NCBI RefSeq assembly: GCF_954871325.1
Contig: NC_088776.1
Location: 16,926,052-16,990,051, forward strand
DNA length: 64,000 nt
DNA from: Gordionus sp. m RMFG-2023
Lineage: Eukaryota > Nematomorpha > Gordioida > Chordodea > Parachordodidae
Reading direction: 5' to 3'
Under the pieces are notes generated by a model. The model saw only the letters and a program-made list of their open reading frames with translations, did no database searches and was not told the DNA's origin. Numbering within the stretch: the stretch's first letter is position 1; the number at the start of each line of letters is the position of its first letter. A program made the position numbers and the translations under genes. Positions 33,477 through 43,772 of the stretch are shown piece after piece.

Positions 33477-34045
33477 TTAATGTATCTTTTTCACAGCGAA
33501 TATATAGGCTTTTAAATAATGTATATTTAATTTAACATTTTATAATTTCAATGCAAAATATACTATAATTCATTTTATTCTAATATTTTATATAATAGCT
33601 CTATTTACAATACATGTTTTTAATTATGTGGAATCAAGCTAAATATACCTCTTTAAATTTATTCGTCTTATATTTTTTACAATATTTTAGATCTTTTTCA
33701 TAGAAATATTAATATGTTATCTCATTTAATTCACTTATATATATTTTATGAAAATAAAGTGAATACCAAATTATGAAAAGATTGCATTATTTAAATAAAA
33801 GTTCATTATCACTTACAAATTTTTAAATTTTTTTTCCCTAAATAGGCTTGAAAGATTGTAAATAGAATTATGTTGTAAGGTTATAAATGGTGGCAGATAA
33901 GATTTTTTAAATAAAATCACTATACCATCGTAGGTCTGTAAATTTCGCGGCCGAAGGCCGCAGGATTTTTTTTAGGTGGGTATGGGTAGATTTTGGAGGG
34001 GTTTGTCTCCATCAAATTTTCTGCCATGTAGACGCTGTGTAGGAT

Positions 34046-35474
34046 GATGATCAATTTATGAAAATGTATAAGTTTCAAGTTTCATTAAAAATATTTTATT
34101 TACCTTGTTGTGTTTTTAATTCTTTTAAGAGATTTCTTGGACTTTCTCATTTGATATTTAACAAACACACCTTGACGTCTAACTCCATTCATAAAATTAT
34201 ATAACTCATCTAATATTCCCATTGCCTTTTTCATTTCAATTTTGCATCCACAAACATGAGCAACTACTAAATTTAGCCGATGTGCATGGCACTAAATATA
34301 GATGGCTTTTGGAGCCTCTTTCAATATTAAAGCATGCATTCCTTTGTATACTCCTCTCATATTCCCTGCTCCATCCATACTTTGTCCAACCAAATAATCA
34401 AGAGTAAGACCTAGATCATTAAACTTAGAAAAAACATGTTTCTTTTTATTTTCCCCAGTGGTTTCTGATGTTGTAAAAACATGTATGATCCTTTCTACAG
34501 GATGTGGATGCAGATCATCTTCTATATACCGTACAAGGAAAGCCATGCATTCTTTTTTAGACACATCATATGTTCCATCTAATATGATGCTATAGGCACG
34601 ATTCTCTTTAATTGTTTGAATAATGCTTTTTGTTATTTTTATCTTAATAATTTCAGTTATTTTTTTTACGTGGCCATATGACAGTAAATTTATATAAGGT
34701 CTCTAAATTTTATCTGATTTTGTTCTCCGCAATTTTTCGTTGTTATCCATGTATGCACGTAAAGTTGGAACCGTTTTTGCCATTAATTTTATGAGACACA
34801 TAAAATTACCTTCATTCGAATTAGAACCCCAAAAGGCTATATTACATTTTATAAGGTACATAATGGCATCGATAATATTATGAACTATATTACGATTTTC
34901 CATGATTATATCAAGCTTATTTGATAGCAAATGATCTTGAATGCGTTTATTTGCAAGCCAAGTCATGTTTGCATATTCACAATCTTTATGAAGAGAAGAT
35001 GCTTCGTGTCTCTCTAAGTCACGCTTTATGTTTTTTCAATTATTTACCCCATGTTGAGTCCAAAAAGTATTGGACTTAGGGCCACCAAACATAATACAAT
35101 ATAGACAAAAGACTTTGTCTAAAGTAGTGCTATAAGATAGCCAATTTCCGGGGTTGAGGGAACCATCTATATTAACCTTTCTATAATAGGTTATATTCAT
35201 GCTCCTGTTTAAAAAGTAAAAAAAAATATATTGGTATAGAAATAACGGATGGGTAAAAATTAATGAAAATAAATATTATTTAAAACCTCTTGTTAGTAAC
35301 AGGATATTGAAATTTATTTGTACATGGCTGACAAGGGCCTACAGCAATTATGAAATTTATCAAAATATTTGTCATCCTAAATAATATAAAGTGAAAAGGG
35401 TCATTTGGTTCGTTTTTTTTGTATAGCTGAATAAGACTTGGACTTTGAATATCCTCATAATTTATTCCCTTCAA
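34046..35474 (-). pseudogene. hAT copy 2 transposase, 5' half
   Basis: Minus-strand counterpart of copy 1 positions 30,833-32,245. The large exon runs from about 35,200 to 34,107, and the exon with IAVGPCQPC lies at about 35,474-35,280. Unlike copy 1, the large exon has in-frame stops (after PKAIYI near 34,292 and after KSDKI near 34,703) and a few substitutions (for example LGLTLDY for LGLPLDY). Copy 2 therefore decayed more than copy 1. Confidence 0.85.
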
Positions 35475-36440
35475 AAGTTATTATAAAAATTTTATTTAAA
35501 TATAATGCCTCATGCAAAGTAAGTGTCTCACTAGAACCGGGGATTGGATGATGAGATAATACAATTTGTGAATCTTCAATATTGGAGATTTGCTATAAAT
35601 AAAGAGTATAATTTGTTTACTTATGAAAAACTATTTTTAATATAATTTCCGCCAAATGATTTATTTTCTTCAAAAGTTATCATATAATTCGTATTTAAAT
35701 TAAATACCTCATCATGCAAAGTAAGCACCTCACTGGAACTGGGGATTGGATGAGGAGATAATACAATTTGTGAATCTTCAATAACTGAGATTTTCTATAA
35801 ACAAAGAGGAGTTTAATTTCTTTCCTTATGAAAACTATATTTTTAATAAAATTTAGCCAAATGGTAATTTTTTTCTTTTATAATTAAGTTTTAAATAAAT
35901 GTTGGAAATATTTGAATAACCTCATAATCATAATTTATTTTCTTCAAAAGTTATCATATAATTCATATTTAAATTAAATACCTTATCATGCAAAGTAAGC
36001 GCCTCACTGAAACTGGGGATTGGATGAGAAGATAATACAATTTGTGAATCTTCAATATTGGAGATTTGCTATAAATAAAGAGTATAATTTGTTTACTTAT
36101 GAAAAACTATATTTTTAATAAAATTTTAGTCAAATGGTCATTTTATTCTTAACTACATTATAATTAAGTTTTTAATAAAGGTTGGAAATATTTAATTAAC
36201 CTCATAATCATAATTTATTTCTTTCAAAAGTTTTCATATAATTCGTATTTAAATTAAATACCTCATCATGCAAAGTAAACACCTCACTGGAACTGGGGAT
36301 TGGATGAGGAGATAATACAATTTGTGAATCTTCAATAACTGAGATTTTCTATAAATAAAGAGGAGTTTAATTTCTTTCCTTATGAAAACTATATTTTTAA
36401 TAAATTTTTAGGCAAATGATAATTTTTTTTAACTACATTA
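35460..36440 (-). repeat. four tandem exon-like units (hAT copy 2)
   Basis: Copy 2 has four units of the same repeat (anchors GGGGATTGGATG at about 35,540, 35,741, 36,015 and 36,296; spacing about 200-280 bp), against three in copy 1. This accounts for the roughly 200-bp length difference between the two hAT copies. Confidence 0.75.
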
Positions 36441-36682
36441 TAATTAAGTTTTTAATAAATGTTTTAATTCTACATGAATACATGATTGAGAAAACAGGTA
36501 TTAAAAATATTATGAAGTCCAACATAAAGTTATCAGGTTACAATGGAAAGATGATACAAGTAATAGGTACAGCACAAGTGAATGTAGAATACAAAGGGAA
36601 TTCACATATTTTGAACGCGATAATCATAAACATCAATATGACTTTGTTAGATCATGTAAAAACATTTTTAAAATATACTTGA
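36416..36682 (+). pseudogene. same retroelement fragment inside hAT copy 2 (fossil)
   Basis: Inverted counterpart of the 29,822-30,088 fragment, one residue different in the compared translation. Its presence in both copies shows that the fragment was already part of the hAT before the two copies separated. Confidence 0.5.
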
Positions 36683-38123
36683 AAGATTCATAGGCATGAT
36701 AGATGCAGATTAATATAAAACTGCGATCACATGAAGAAATCATAAAACAATATTATAATGACTGTAAAAATAAAAACAATATTAAGTATAAATAAAATTG
36801 TGAAATTCATGATGAAAGTATATAAGAAATTCTAATAGCTAAATAAAACAATGATAATAAACATACCTAATATAACACATAATGTAAATAAAGGGGATGA
36901 AATTCACACAGATAACATTTTGAAAATAGTTGAATCCAAATCATATTTTATAAGATTTATATTTAAAAAAAGTAAAAGAATTTGGAGTCTTAATTCAATT
37001 AAAGATGAAAAGATTTAAATTTAAAAATTCCTAGAAATTAACATTACCTTATTTTACTACATTATATTAACTTAATAAGTTTTTTTAATACTTTGGTTTT
37101 AAATTATTATTATTAACTTATTAAACATATTGTTAAATTGAACTTTATAAAGTATATATAGATATAAAAATAGTGTGATAAACAGTTAAAAAACATTAAA
37201 TAATAATATATATAATTTATTTTCTCTATACCCTGACTACTTTAATATTAATATTATTCTGGTAAAATTTTAAATCAGTTTCTATTAATTCACAAATTTA
37301 TAGTTACAATAATAAATAAAAAATATTACTTTTTGGAAGTAAGATGTTATTGTCTTTTTTTGCAACTGGGTTTCAACTCCATTTGTGATATTATATGGAA
37401 TATCACAATTATGGAATATCACAATTTAAAGATACCCAATTATTATTATCTCTTTTGATGGCTACCTTTGTAAATTTCATATCCTGGCTTGACATGAGGA
37501 TGTTTATGTTTATAATGTTCATGTATCTTGTCACTTCTTATTTTAGAAGTTTTGATTTTTAATATTGCACTTAACTTTAAATATGGTTTTGTTACTTGGC
37601 ATCTAGAAAGAAATAATTATTATAATATAATTTTTTACATATTATGTTTTTTATTATTCTTTGCTTGCTGATATATGTTTTTATGCATGACTCAAAAAAT
37701 TACCTAAAATTTATCCTGCTAAAATCTATAAATTTATTAAAAAACATAATATAAATATATTAACCTCTAAGAAAAGTACCAAATAGGAAATGTGTAAATA
37801 TTAACTTGATAAAATGCTAAATGAAAATCGTTGACAAAGAAAATTTATATTATTTATTAATTGACAAATATCTTTACTTTAATTGACATTTTTCAGAAAA
37901 TCAAACGATAACCATCATAATCGTATCAATTAATGGATTAAAAAAGATTATAATTCAAATCAAAAATTACCCACCAAAAATCAATACCTACCCCCAAAAA
38001 AATAATGCCTACCCCCAAAAAATTAATATCAACCCCTTCAAATCGATACCTACCCCCAAAAATGCTAATATATTTTGGAGGCATTTGTCTCCTACCCCCC
38101 CCCCCCCGGCCATGTAGACGCTG

Positions 38124-39285
38124 GGCCTGATCAAAAAATCACGTCCCATGCAACTTTCCCAAATTTTTTCCATTTCTATTGTAATTTAATAACAATGTCT
38201 TAAATTTAATTTTATATTACATTTATTTCTATTGTAATTTAATAACAATATCTTAAATTTAATTTTATATTTAGAATAAAATTTAAAATAGATATGCTTG
38301 AAAATTTTTTAATTTTAAATATGAGGTAGACATTGGCCGGAAATTTATTTTTGCAGACATAGCCACAATGATCATTGCATAGCCAGGCCTGATCAAAAAA
38401 CCAAGACCCTTGCAATTTTCATAAAATTTTGCCATTTATTTCTATTGTAATTTAATAACAATGTCTTAAATTTAATTTTATATTTAGAATATAATTTAAA
38501 TTTGTGATAGAAATCATTTTGGGTAAAATTTAAAATAGATATGCTTGAAATTTTTTAATATTAAATATGGACCAGACATTGGCCTGAATTTTTTTATCTC
38601 AAACCTGGCCAACCCATAATAATTTTGTATTTTTTTCCCAAGCCTGTAGATAGGCAAATTTCTGAAAACCATATTGTTGGGAAAATTTTATCAAGCCCGC
38701 CAAAGACTGTTAGTTGAGAGAACTGAAATAAAATATATAAAAGTCATAATTCATTTAAAAATAAAATCAAAATATGAAAGTTGCATGAGCTTGGTTTTTT
38801 AATCAGACCTGACGATTTCTGCAAAAAAAAATTTTTAAGCCAATATCTAGCCCATATTTAAAATTAAAAAATTTTCAAACATTTCTATTCTATATTTTAC
38901 ACAATATGATTTCTATCACAAATCTAAATTTTATTCTAAATATAAAATTAAATTTAAGACAATCAATAAAAATAAATTGCAAAATTTTATGAAAGTTGTA
39001 TGGGACTTGGTTTTTTGATCAGACAGAGGCCTGGCTATGTCTGCAAAAAAAAAATTTCAGGCCAATGTATAACCCATATTTAAAATTCAAAAATCTTAAA
39101 GCATCTCTATTTTAAATTTTATCCAATACGATTTCCATCACAAATTCATATTTTGATATTTCTAATACATGCTCATTTACCTCTTTTTCTCCTAAATTTT
39201 AATATTTATATAAAATTTATTAATAAAGTATATTTAGTACCATACACACAAACTAAATAATTATCTTCAACCCCGTCAGCTATTA
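38124..39285. repeat. palindromically arranged GCAGACATAGCCAGGCC units
   Basis: Units of roughly 200-250 bp contain GCCAGGCCTGATCAAAAAACC, TTGTAATTTAATAACAATG and AAATATGGACCAGACATTGG. Two lie forward (from 38,124 and 38,383), and two lie inverted (about 38,795-39,010 and 39,015-39,200). They form the right part of the outer repeat. Confidence 0.65.
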
Positions 39286-39362
39286 TGGTAATAAACGGCA
39301 TAATTTTAAAAACATCAGCTATTAATAAATATATATATATAATTAATTTCAATTTAATTACA

Positions 39363-39520
39363 TTCAAGTTGGTTTATGCTTAAAACATGCGACTTTGAAA
39401 CGGGAGGTTTGTGGTTTGACTCTCGTAGAGAGCAAAAAAATAACATTACACTATATAGTCTCTTTAAATTTTAAATATTAGGAAGATACGAAAACGATCA
39501 TGTTTTGATTATAGAGATTT
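39363..39520 (+). mobile_element. SINE-like, tRNA-derived repeat, copy 1
   Basis: AAGTTGGTTTATGC resembles an A box, and GTGGTTTGACTCTCG, about 35 bases later, resembles a B box of polymerase III promoters. A tail with ACTATATAGTCTCTTTAAAT is shared with the copy at 43,285. It cannot fold as a clean tRNA, so it is a SINE-like repeat rather than a tRNA gene. Confidence 0.55.
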
Positions 39521-39892
39521 TATATATTAGATAAGGAATCGTGAGGATTCTTATGGAAAAAACTGTATTTCTATACCCTATTATTTTAAAAACTAACATT
39601 AGAATTTTCAGAATCAGAAGACCCTAACATGATTCTATGTTTATTTATGAATTTGTATTCAATTAGCTTATTTTCAATGTCGTAAGAATTCTATTTCAAT
39701 CATACATATAGTATTCCTATAATATTTTAATAATTTACCCATTTTTTAAAAAAAAATATCATTAAAATTTTCTGAATCACCTAGAAGAGCAAAATATCTT
39801 AAATTTTCGTGGATTAATTTGTAAGGACATTTGAGTGGATGATTTGGTAAACAACGACCGCTAAATAATGCCCAAATTTTATTAATTGAAAT
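39521..39892. other. COQ3 upstream region
   Basis: AT-rich, no gene seen. No clear promoter motif can be assigned. Confidence 0.4.
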
Positions 39893-40891
39893 ATGAAATT
39901 TAAAATTAAATGTGCAAAATATTTTGGTATACTTAAAAATTATATTTCTACATCATCTGGTGACTTTACTTCCAATCTCCAAACACTAAATATAATATCT
40001 GGAAATTGGTGGGATGAAGATGGAGAATTTAAACCACTTCATAGCTTAAACAATATTAGGGTTCCATTTATAAGAGACAAGCTCATTATAAACAATCTTA
40101 AGAGCAACATATTCAAGCCACTTAATGGTTATAATATTCTTGATGTTGGGTGTGGAGGTGGAATACTCTCCGAAGTTTTTTTTTTTAATAATTAAAAATA
40201 AATTATATAACAAGCCATTAGCAAATATAGGAGCAAATGTCACTGGTATTGATACAAAAGAGAATATTAATATTGCTATTCACCATTCATTCAATTATTT
40301 ACCAGACATAAAAAGCAGATTAAACTATATTTCAACAATAGTAGAAGAGCATTGTGAACAAAAACCTAATTACTATGATGCTTGTATAGCATCAGAAGTA
40401 TTGGAACATGTTGATAACTATGAGTCTTTTGTTAAAAGCTGCTGTCAAACAGTCAAGGTATGAAATTATTAGTCATTTGGAAGATTGATAATTTAGAAAA
40501 TTATTTATTTTAATATATGATTTATTTAATTTTATTTTTTAATAAAACTTTGTATAGCCAAATGGTAAGATCTTTGTTACCACCATAAATAAAACAAGAC
40601 TTTCAAAATTTTTTGTAATCAATGTTGCCGAAAATATTATGGGAATTGTTACCAAAGGCACACATCATTGGCAAAAATTTATTCATCCTTTTCATCTAAT
40701 TCGAACATTAGAAAAATGTAAGATTTAAATTCCCTATAGATATTTTTTTTTATAAGAACATCTTAGATGGATTCACTGTTAATCTCATCCAAGGCATGAT
40801 GTACAATCCATTATCTTCTAATTGGCACTGGATCCCTAATATATCCATTCATTATGTTCTTTATGCCACAAAGAACACTAAATATAAATAA
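39893..40891 (+). CDS. COQ3: ubiquinone biosynthesis O-methyltransferase COQ3
   Basis: COQ3 methylates two hydroxyls of the polyprenyl benzene precursor using S-adenosylmethionine, on the matrix side of the mitochondrial inner membrane. Exons: 39,893-40,174, 40,215-40,457, 40,558-40,717 and about 40,740-40,891. The sequence shows a basic N-terminus suitable for mitochondrial import, [16 protein letters not shown] and RVPFIRDKL (COQ3 family block), the SAM motif [35 protein letters not shown] (post-I motif), [20 protein letters not shown] and [12 protein letters not shown]. Introns are 40 and 100 bp, and a third is probably only 22 bp. The 22-bp intron gives an extra YIFFYKN in a region where relatives have no insert. 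The C-terminus ends soon after the WHW block. The start is the first ATG. Animal-like rather than fungal. Confidence 0.92.
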
Positions 40892-41222
40892 AATTTCCAG
40901 ATAAACACTAAAAAAAATTTATTACTTTATATATATTATATATCATATAATATCATTTTTAAACTAACAATTTTACATAATTATAAAAAGAATATATATT
41001 TCTAAAACAATAATATACACTATATTATAGCAATGAATACTTTTATTTGCTGCTTTTGTAAAATACCAAATTATTAAACATTCTAAAAATTAGTTGAATA
41101 CTTGTTTTTATGTAATTTTAATAAAAAAATTATATTTTCTTATATATATTAAATATATTTTTTTTAATTTTTCTTATAAAATTCATAGTTTTTGAGAATA
41201 TAATCAAATAATTCAAAAGTAC
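40892..41222. other. AT-rich COQ3 3' flank
   Basis: Several AATAAA-like words follow the COQ3 stop. No other feature seen. Confidence 0.4.
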
Positions 41223-41411
41223 CTTTCTTTTTATTGCCTGTTTTTTATATAGATGTTTTTCCATTCTCTTTCCAGTTCTGCTAATTAAAAGGGTTTCTGG
41301 TTTACAAACTTTTAAGGCAATGAAAAAAATATTTTAACAATAAATTATCCCTTTGATTTCACATTCGCAATGCGATCCAACACAATTTAACAGCTGCTCA
41401 ATTTTTAAAAT
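41223..41411 (-). CDS. two possible exons of an unidentified gene
   Basis: On the minus strand an open segment 41,411-41,339 (ILKIEQLLNCVGSHCECEIK) is preceded by TAG and followed by GT. A second, 41,308-41,223 (CKPETLLISRTGKRMEKHLY then KKQAIKRK), is in matching phase and followed by GTACTT. The intron between would be 30 bp. The amino-acid makeup is protein-like and less AT-biased than random frames here. I do not recognise the family; the Cys/His-rich first part could bind zinc. It lies convergent to COQ3, about 330 bp from its stop. Upstream exons were not found. Confidence 0.35.
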
Positions 41412-41445
41412 CTATTGTGGTGAGATCAATTTTTTTTATTAATAT

Positions 41446-41772
41446 AAATCATTCCTAATAATATTTTAAGAATATTTATTTTAATAAAGAAAAAGTTATC
41501 TTATAAACAGATTTTTTAAAATCAGCTATTGCATTTTCATGGATTGGATCCCACTATGAATCAATGATGTATATATACTACTTTGAAATTCATTAAATGC
41601 ATTTAAACGTGTCCTTATATAGGAGTCGGTTGTAGCGCCATTTTGTGGTTCCTACTTAATTATATAGCCTTAATATACATTCATTAGGGATAAATAATGA
41701 CAAGTTGAAGTAATTTATTTTTAAATTTTCTACTTGACCTAAAATGGTATGGCCATATATAAAAAAAATTTC
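41446..41772. other. AT-rich spacer
   Basis: No feature recognised. Confidence 0.35.
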
Positions 41773-42283
41773 TAGGGCTGTGCTGTTATTAAATATTGGA
41801 TCTAACCGATACCTGTAAGAAACCGATCCGATCTTTTTACTTTTCTTTTTTTTATTATTTTATGTTATGTATATTTATTTTGCATTATTATAATATTTTC
41901 TAGATAATTTTTTTTTAAATAATAAAAATGCACATCACCCTCCAAATTTTTTTTTAAATAGATTTATAGTTAGTTTTTTAAAAGTATTTTTATAAAAATA
42001 AAAAGGAACACCCAAAGTTTTATTTATTTTAATTTTTTTTAATAAATAATAACGCCAATTTTATTATTTTTACTGAATTTTTTAAATATGGTATCTGAAT
42101 TATAGAAATATAGAAAAGACAAAGAAAATTTAGCAAAATGCGTTATCTGCAATCATCGGAGTCTGCCTTCAATACGGCAGGGGATATAGATTGTCCATAT
42201 TGTAGAAGCTTATTGCCAGAAAATCTAAAGGCTCTCATATTTATTTTAAAAAATCTAATATATTATAATTATACAAGTTAATA

Positions 42284-42545
42284 ACCCGTCAAGAATGACG
42301 GTGTTGAGGAATAATTAGTTTGTGCATATGGTACTAAATATACTTTATTAATATATTTTATAAAAATATTAAAATTTAGGCGAAAAAGTTGTAAATTTAT
42401 GAATCACACCTCATAAGATATTCTTAATTTCTAATTCATCTATCATCGAATAAGGGAGAAAAGTATGATGACTCGTCTTTCTTGAAGGGCAATATGAAAA
42501 ATATATAACTAAGAGTACCAGAGCTCCCGTTAGTTAGCATTGCTG
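42284..42545. repeat. CCGTCA-type repeat, partial copy
   Basis: It starts CCCGTCAAGAATGACGG and continues with AGTTTGTGCATATGGTACT and AAAATTTAGGCGAAAAAG, matching the termini of the repeat at 26,344 and 39,285. A second CCCGTCAAAAATGACGG word occurs at 42,549, just past this end. Confidence 0.7.
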
Positions 42546-43284
42546 AGCCCGTCAAAAATGACGGGGAATGAGAATTTTCTCCTTACTCTTATGATAGTTG
42601 TTACCTGTTATTTGAAAATACTACTATCCAATTTTTATTATTTATAACCCCCTCCCACCTTCAGCCCAGGTCCAATCCATTAAATAAATGCTAAGTTTTG
42701 AGTTAAAATATATTTAATTTTACTTGTTACCCATATCAATATTATTTGTTAAAATATTACTGATCATCTATACCTAATATTTTATATTGCAAAATTCCCA
42801 CACAAGGTCCAAGGCCATAATAATTTGGTAGTTTAGAACTGGAATAAAATATTTAAAAAAACCTTAATGAATTTAAAAATACAATCAAAATCAGATTTTA
42901 TGCACCTTGGTTTATTTGTTATAGGTCAATTTCTGATCCATAGCTAATAACAAAAAATTCTCAAGCATCCAAGCTGTTAATAATTTGAAAATTTTTCCCT
43001 AAGCGTAGCCCAATATAATTCATAAAAATATTTTCCAACAAGCCATTATAATTTTAAAAAAATTTTCTCAAACCTATTTTGAAATTTTTTTCAGCTTCCA
43101 ATAAAAAAAAATATAGAAATATTTTCCAAGCCCAGCCCGACCCACTATAATTTTAAAAAAAAATTCTCAAACCTGGCCAACCAATAATAATTTTGAAATT
43201 GTTTTCCCAAGCCTGGAGCTTCCAATAAAAAAAATAAATATTGATATATATATATATAAGAAGAATTGTATTGCAAAATTTAAT

Positions 43285-43520
43285 ATAGAAGGGGGCTGAC
43301 TGGAAAGAACGTTTGCCTATCGAATAGTCAGTATTTCGAATCTCGTTGATGTATTAAAAAAAAAAATTTAAGTTTCCTTTAAAAAAAATAAATAATTTAA
43401 CATTAGAGGTATATAGACTCCTTCGTTATTTAACATTAAAATGATAGGAAAGTTGATAGAAAAAATTAAGATTATAAGAAAACGTTCATTTCTTGATTAC
43501 GGCGATTATATATTTAGATA
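43285..43520 (+). mobile_element. SINE-like, tRNA-derived repeat, copy 2
   Basis: GGCTGACTGGAAAGAACG resembles an A box, and TATTTCGAATCTCG is close to a B-box consensus. The tail TATATAGACTCCTTCG parallels the copy at 39,363. It is nested in the TAGGGCTGTGC element. Confidence 0.5.
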
Positions 43521-43772
43521 TATTAATTATTACAATTCTATAATTCATACAAACATAAAATGGTTATATTATTAAATATATTTTTTTAATTAGTCTTAAT
43601 CGTAGAAATAAAAAAATTAAATACATAATTCGATTTTTTGCATAAAAAATATTGATTTCTTAATTACATTTGGTTCAATAGGGGGTGGTGAAAAATAAGT
43701 ATCGGTATCTGATCTTCGAAGTAATATCGAATCGGTGAAAAATATGTGGATCGGCACAGCCCTAAAAATTTT

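Larger units (their letters stand above)
28381..34037 (+). mobile_element. hAT copy 1 (inner), full length with perfect TSD
   Basis: 5,657 bp. TIRs are CAGCGTCTACATGGC (28,381) and GCCATGTAGACGCTG (to 34,037). The flanking duplication is a perfect 8 bp, TGTAGGAT (28,373-28,380; 34,038-34,045). It inserted into a transposase exon of copy 2 in the opposite orientation. Subterminal regions hold G-rich runs with GGGGGTAGG words (left) and a CGGCCGAAGGCCG hairpin (right). The 58,316-59,885 element shares its TIRs and is a non-autonomous relative. Confidence 0.95.
26602..38123 (-). mobile_element. hAT copy 2 (outer, inverted), split by copy 1
   Basis: Its own sequence is 26,602-28,380 plus 34,046-38,123, about 5.86 kb. 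Its right end carries the full TIR GCCATGTAGACGCTG ending at 38,123. Its left TIR is damaged: CAGC then TGGCAG, lacking the middle 7 bases. No 8-bp duplication is visible at the outer ends, which fits a small deletion at the left junction. It reads on the minus strand and is nearly identical to copy 1. Confidence 0.88.
26344..39285. mobile_element. outer CCGTCA-type repeat split by nested hAT elements
   Basis: Left part 26,344-26,601 and right part about 38,124-39,285 carry inverted copies of the same roughly 250-bp terminal sequence (GACGGGGTTGAGG, AGTTTGTGTATATGGTACT, TTAGGAGAAAAAGAGG). The hAT nest sits between them. Boundaries are approximate. Without the hATs the element is about 1.4 kb and has no coding. 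A partial relative lies at 42,284-42,420. Confidence 0.65.
41773..43764. mobile_element. hAT-type element with TAGGGCTGTGC ends
   Basis: TIRs TAGGGCTGTGC (41,773) and GCACAGCCCTA (to 43,764), subterminal CCGATCC / GGATCGG words, and flanks AAAATTTC / AAAATTTT (8 bp, one mismatch). The 1,992-bp interior holds a Cys-containing fragment (KCVICNHRSLPSIRQG, about 42,137-42,185) that may be a zinc-finger relic, a CCGTCA-type repeat (42,284-42,545) and a SINE-like repeat (43,285-43,520). No intact transposase. Confidence 0.72.

Noticed and set aside
39363-39440. A tRNA gene
   Set aside because: A- and B-box-like words are present, but no cloverleaf with paired acceptor and anticodon stems can be drawn; a SINE-like repeat is more likely.
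40046-40243. Minus-strand open frame overlapping COQ3
   Set aside because: It lies opposite exon 1, the first intron and the start of exon 2 of COQ3, which has clear family motifs on the plus strand.
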